7,120 nucleotides of DNA, from NCBI GenBank assembly GCA_020720965.1, contig DYNS01000157.1, forward strand, positions 1 through 7,120, read 5' to 3'. This DNA is from Anaerolinea sp. Lineage in GTDB: Bacteria > Chloroflexota > Anaerolineae > Anaerolineales > Villigracilaceae. Below, one piece after another: positions 5,399 to 7,120 of the stretch (position 1 is its first letter; each line of letters begins with the position of its first letter). Both the position numbers and the translations under genes were made by a program. The notes below the pieces were generated by a model that was not told the origin of the DNA, did no database searches, and saw only the letters and a list, made by a program, of their open reading frames with translations.

Positions 5399-5905
5399 AT
5401 GGACGTATTTGGCAAATTCTTCGTGCAAATTTTCACCCTGGCATTTATGCTGGTTGGGCTGTTGGGGTTGGTCATTCCCATCTTCCCTGGCATTGCCATC
5501 ATTTGGTTGGCGGCTGCCGGGTATGCGCTATATTCTCTCTTTAGCGCAACCATGACCGGCTGGGATTGGTTTCTTTTTGCGCTTATCACTATACTGGGCG
5601 TTTTCGGCGGGGTTGTAGATAATCTCATCATCGCCGCCAAATTACGCGAAACCGGCACACCCTGGCGTTCCATTCTGATTGGAATCGGCGCGGGGCTGGT
5701 CTCCAGCCTCTTCCTTACCCCGCTTGCGGCTTTGTTCGTCACGCCCCTGGCGCTGTACGCCGCCGAATATGCCCGTCTGCGCGACAAACACGGCGCGTTT
5801 CAATCCACTCGCGCCTTTCTTATTGGCTTTGGCTGGACTTTTGTGGCGTTGTTTGCCATTGGCGCGGTGATGATTTTTCTTTGGGCGCTCTGGGCTTTCG
5901 TGTAG
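5399..5905 (+). CDS. DUF456 family membrane protein
   Basis: This 168-residue integral membrane protein of unknown function has hydrophobic segments at about 9-48 (probably two helices split by the family-typical GLLGLVIPIFPGIAIIWL with P27, P30, G31), 57-80, 92-123 and 137-167. VVDNLIIAAKL (72-82) in the middle and the glycine-rich pair of segments GVFGG and GIGAG are also typical of DUF456. The ATG at 5399 follows AAGGA (5388-5392) at good spacing. It lies 68 nt after serS with no terminator between, so read-through from the serS promoter is likely. A functional tie to SerRS is not evident. It is followed by the bidirectional terminator. Confidence 0.88.
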   Translation: MDVFGKFFVQIFTLAFMLVGLLGLVIPIFPGIAIIWLAAAGYALYSLFSATMTGWDWFLFALITILGVFGGVVDNLIIAAKLRETGTPWRSILIGIGAGLVSSLFLTPLAALFVTPLALYAAEYARLRDKHGAFQSTRAFLIGFGWTFVALFAIGAVMIFLWALWAFV

Positions 5906-5918
5906 CGCACCTCGTGGA

Positions 5919-5961
5919 GCATCAAAAAACCGCTTCCGGGCTGGAAGCGGTTTTTTGATGC
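5919..5961. terminator. Bidirectional rho-independent terminator
   Basis: GCATCAAAAAACCGCTTCC (5919-5937) and its perfect 19-bp inverse (5943-5961) flank the loop GGGCT. Each strand ends its GC-rich stem with six T. It serves the converging serS/DUF456 unit (plus) and the M42 peptidase unit (minus). Its last base is the final base of the peptidase stop codon, a very tight layout. Confidence 0.95.
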
Positions 5962-6953
5962 TAAATTTCCACTGGCTGAGAGAGCAGTTCCGTCACCAGC
6001 CGGATGGCATTCTGCACATCCTCCACATCCACCATTTCGCTGGGGCTGTGAACATAACGGCAGGGGATGGAAACGCAGCCCACCGGAACCCCGGCGCGGA
6101 CGAGCTGCATGGAGCGGGCATCGGTACTGCCGCCTAAAAGTACCTCGCGCTGATAGGGGATTCCCTGCGCCTCAGCGGTGTCTATCATCCAGTTCACAAT
6201 GCGCGGGTCAGAGAGCATCCCGCCATCTTTAATTTTAATGGCAGGTCCCTTGCCGAGCGCCATTTCAAAATTCTTGCCCAGCCTGCCGGGGGTGTCGCCC
6301 CAGGCGGTCACGTCCAGCGAGAAACCCAGGTGCGGGTCTATGCCGTAGGCGGAGGTTTCCGCGCCGCGCGTTCCCACTTCTTCCTGGGTGGTAAAGACGA
6401 AGTACAGTTCGTGCGGGGTTTCCCGGATGGCGCGTAAGGCTTCTATCGCCACCAGGCAGCCGACCCTGTCGTCCATGCTTTTGGCGACCATGCGCTTGCC
6501 CAGGTCGAGAAAGGGGCGCTCAAAGGCGGCGACTTCGCCAATTTTGACGGGGCATTCTGCCCGGTTGCTGGCTCCCGTGTCAATGAACATTTTATCCACG
6601 CTGGGGGTATCGCCCGGCTTGTCGGTTGGTTCGGTGTGAATAACCCCTGCCGCGCCGCCCAAAAAGCGCACGCGCGAGCCAAGCAGCAGGTTGGGGTATA
6701 CCCCGCCGATGGTCGTGAAGCGCACAAAGCCGTTCTCGTCTATGTGGGTGGCAATCAGACCAATTTCGTCCATGTGCGCGGCGACCATGATGCGTTTGCC
6801 GCCCTTGCCCTTGCGGACAATCAGGTTGCCCAGGGCATCCACGCGGATTTCGTCCGCGAACGGCTGCACTTCGGCGCGAATCACTTCACGAATGGCGGCT
6901 TCGTAGCCGGAGGGAGAGAAAGTTTCGGTGAGTTTTTGCAGGAGGGGTTTCAT
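5961..6953 (-). CDS. M42 family metallo-aminopeptidase
   Basis: This 330-residue cytosolic peptidase of the M42 family (FrvX / deblocking aminopeptidase, often mislabelled endoglucanase M) typically assembles into dodecameric TET particles that trim peptides. SPSGYE near the N-terminus and all expected active-site residues are present: His60 (with Asp62, AHMDEIG), bridging Asp161 (SMDDRVG), catalytic base Glu191 and ligand Glu192 (TTQEEVGTRGA), Asp214 (SLDVTAWGD) and His302 (YVHSPSEMVD). The insert between about residues 70 and 150 is the PDZ-like/oligomerisation domain. The substrate preference (Glu/Asp, Lys or Leu) is not visible. The upstream Shine-Dalgarno is weak (GGGAA), and the start codon overlaps the stop of the preceding nucleotidyltransferase ORF as ATGA, which suggests translational coupling. 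Confidence 0.95.
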   Translation of the reverse strand: MKPLLQKLTETFSPSGYEAAIREVIRAEVQPFADEIRVDALGNLIVRKGKGGKRIMVAAHMDEIGLIATHIDENGFVRFTTIGGVYPNLLLGSRVRFLGGAAGVIHTEPTDKPGDTPSVDKMFIDTGASNRAECPVKIGEVAAFERPFLDLGKRMVAKSMDDRVGCLVAIEALRAIRETPHELYFVFTTQEEVGTRGAETSAYGIDPHLGFSLDVTAWGDTPGRLGKNFEMALGKGPAIKIKDGGMLSDPRIVNWMIDTAEAQGIPYQREVLLGGSTDARSMQLVRAGVPVGCVSIPCRYVHSPSEMVDVEDVQNAIRLVTELLSQPVEI

Positions 6954-7120
6954 GTGAGTTCCCGTTTGAAATTAGAGATAGGCACCAAATCCACATCGCT
7001 TTCGGGGCGGGGCGTGCCGCTGGCATAAGAGCCGAAGAGATAAACAGCCAGCACGCTGGGATATTTGGCAAAAACCTGTGGAATGGCTTGCAGGTTGGGG
7101 CGGGGCATCGTCAGCGAGGG
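6950..7120 (-). CDS. Minimal nucleotidyltransferase (MNT) domain, short and probably truncated; 5' end may lie outside
   Basis: On the minus strand an open frame enters at the window edge and ends with TGA at 6952-6950. Its first visible ATG is at 7108, which gives 52 residues. The core is unmistakable: VLAVYLFGSYASG followed by PRPESDVDLVPI, the GSxxSG...SDxDL signature of pol-beta-type minimal nucleotidyltransferases, with the two metal-binding aspartates in SDVDL. These proteins, often paired with HEPN partners as toxin-antitoxin modules, run on for about 50-60 residues and need a third carboxylate on a later strand. Here only about 11 residues follow (VPISNFKRELT), so activity is doubtful. 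The stop overlaps the M42 start (ATGA). It is either a decayed gene whose tail was lost at the M42 junction or an unusual short form. Confidence 0.75.
   Translation of the reverse strand, partial: PSLTMPRPNLQAIPQVFAKYPSVLAVYLFGSYASGTPRPESDVDLVPISNFKRELT

Overview
The window looks like chromosomal DNA from a bacterium of moderate-to-high GC. A T-box-controlled serine-tRNA ligase gene, a DUF456 membrane protein, an M42 peptidase and a minimal nucleotidyltransferase together recall Chloroflexota (Anaerolineae). That assignment is inference from gene content and protein style; there is no rRNA or other taxonomic marker here.

Left edge (1-372). No complete gene lies here, but the stretch is full of RNA regulation. 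On the minus strand there is a cobalamin (B12) riboswitch (about 306 down to 125), then a rho-independent terminator (108-81), an inverted repeat (77-51), and the Shine-Dalgarno and first four codons of a gene that leaves the window (13-1). On the plus strand, the divergent promoter of a MerR-family regulator occupies 325-355, with the family's long 19-bp spacer and a near-perfect operator palindrome.

Plus-strand operon (373-3724). It encodes a MerR/AdhR-like regulator with a cysteine at residue 52, an aldo/keto reductase with the full catalytic tetrad, an NTF2/SnoaL-like small protein, and a 14-helix MFS exporter of DHA2 type. The first three genes are separated by 9 to 16 nt. A strong hairpin made of 9-nt repeats lies between the third and fourth. 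The set reads as a reactive-carbonyl or electrophile defence operon: sense, reduce, export.

serS unit (3755-5330). A consensus promoter drives a complete T-box leader with specifier UCC (Ser), acceptor-pairing UGGC and mutually exclusive antiterminator and terminator, followed by serS. A DUF456 membrane protein follows (5399-5905) and may be co-transcribed. A 19-bp bidirectional terminator (5919-5961) separates it from the convergent minus-strand block.

Right edge, minus strand (5961-7120). An M42 metallo-aminopeptidase with all metal ligands is preceded by a short nucleotidyltransferase ORF whose stop overlaps the M42 start codon. That ORF keeps the GSYASG...SDVDL signature but ends soon after it, so it looks C-terminally truncated.

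I found no CRISPR array, tRNA, rRNA, transposase or clearly novel multi-gene system. The most rewarding items are the two riboswitches, the regulator/operator pair, the repeat hairpin inside the operon and the truncated nucleotidyltransferase.
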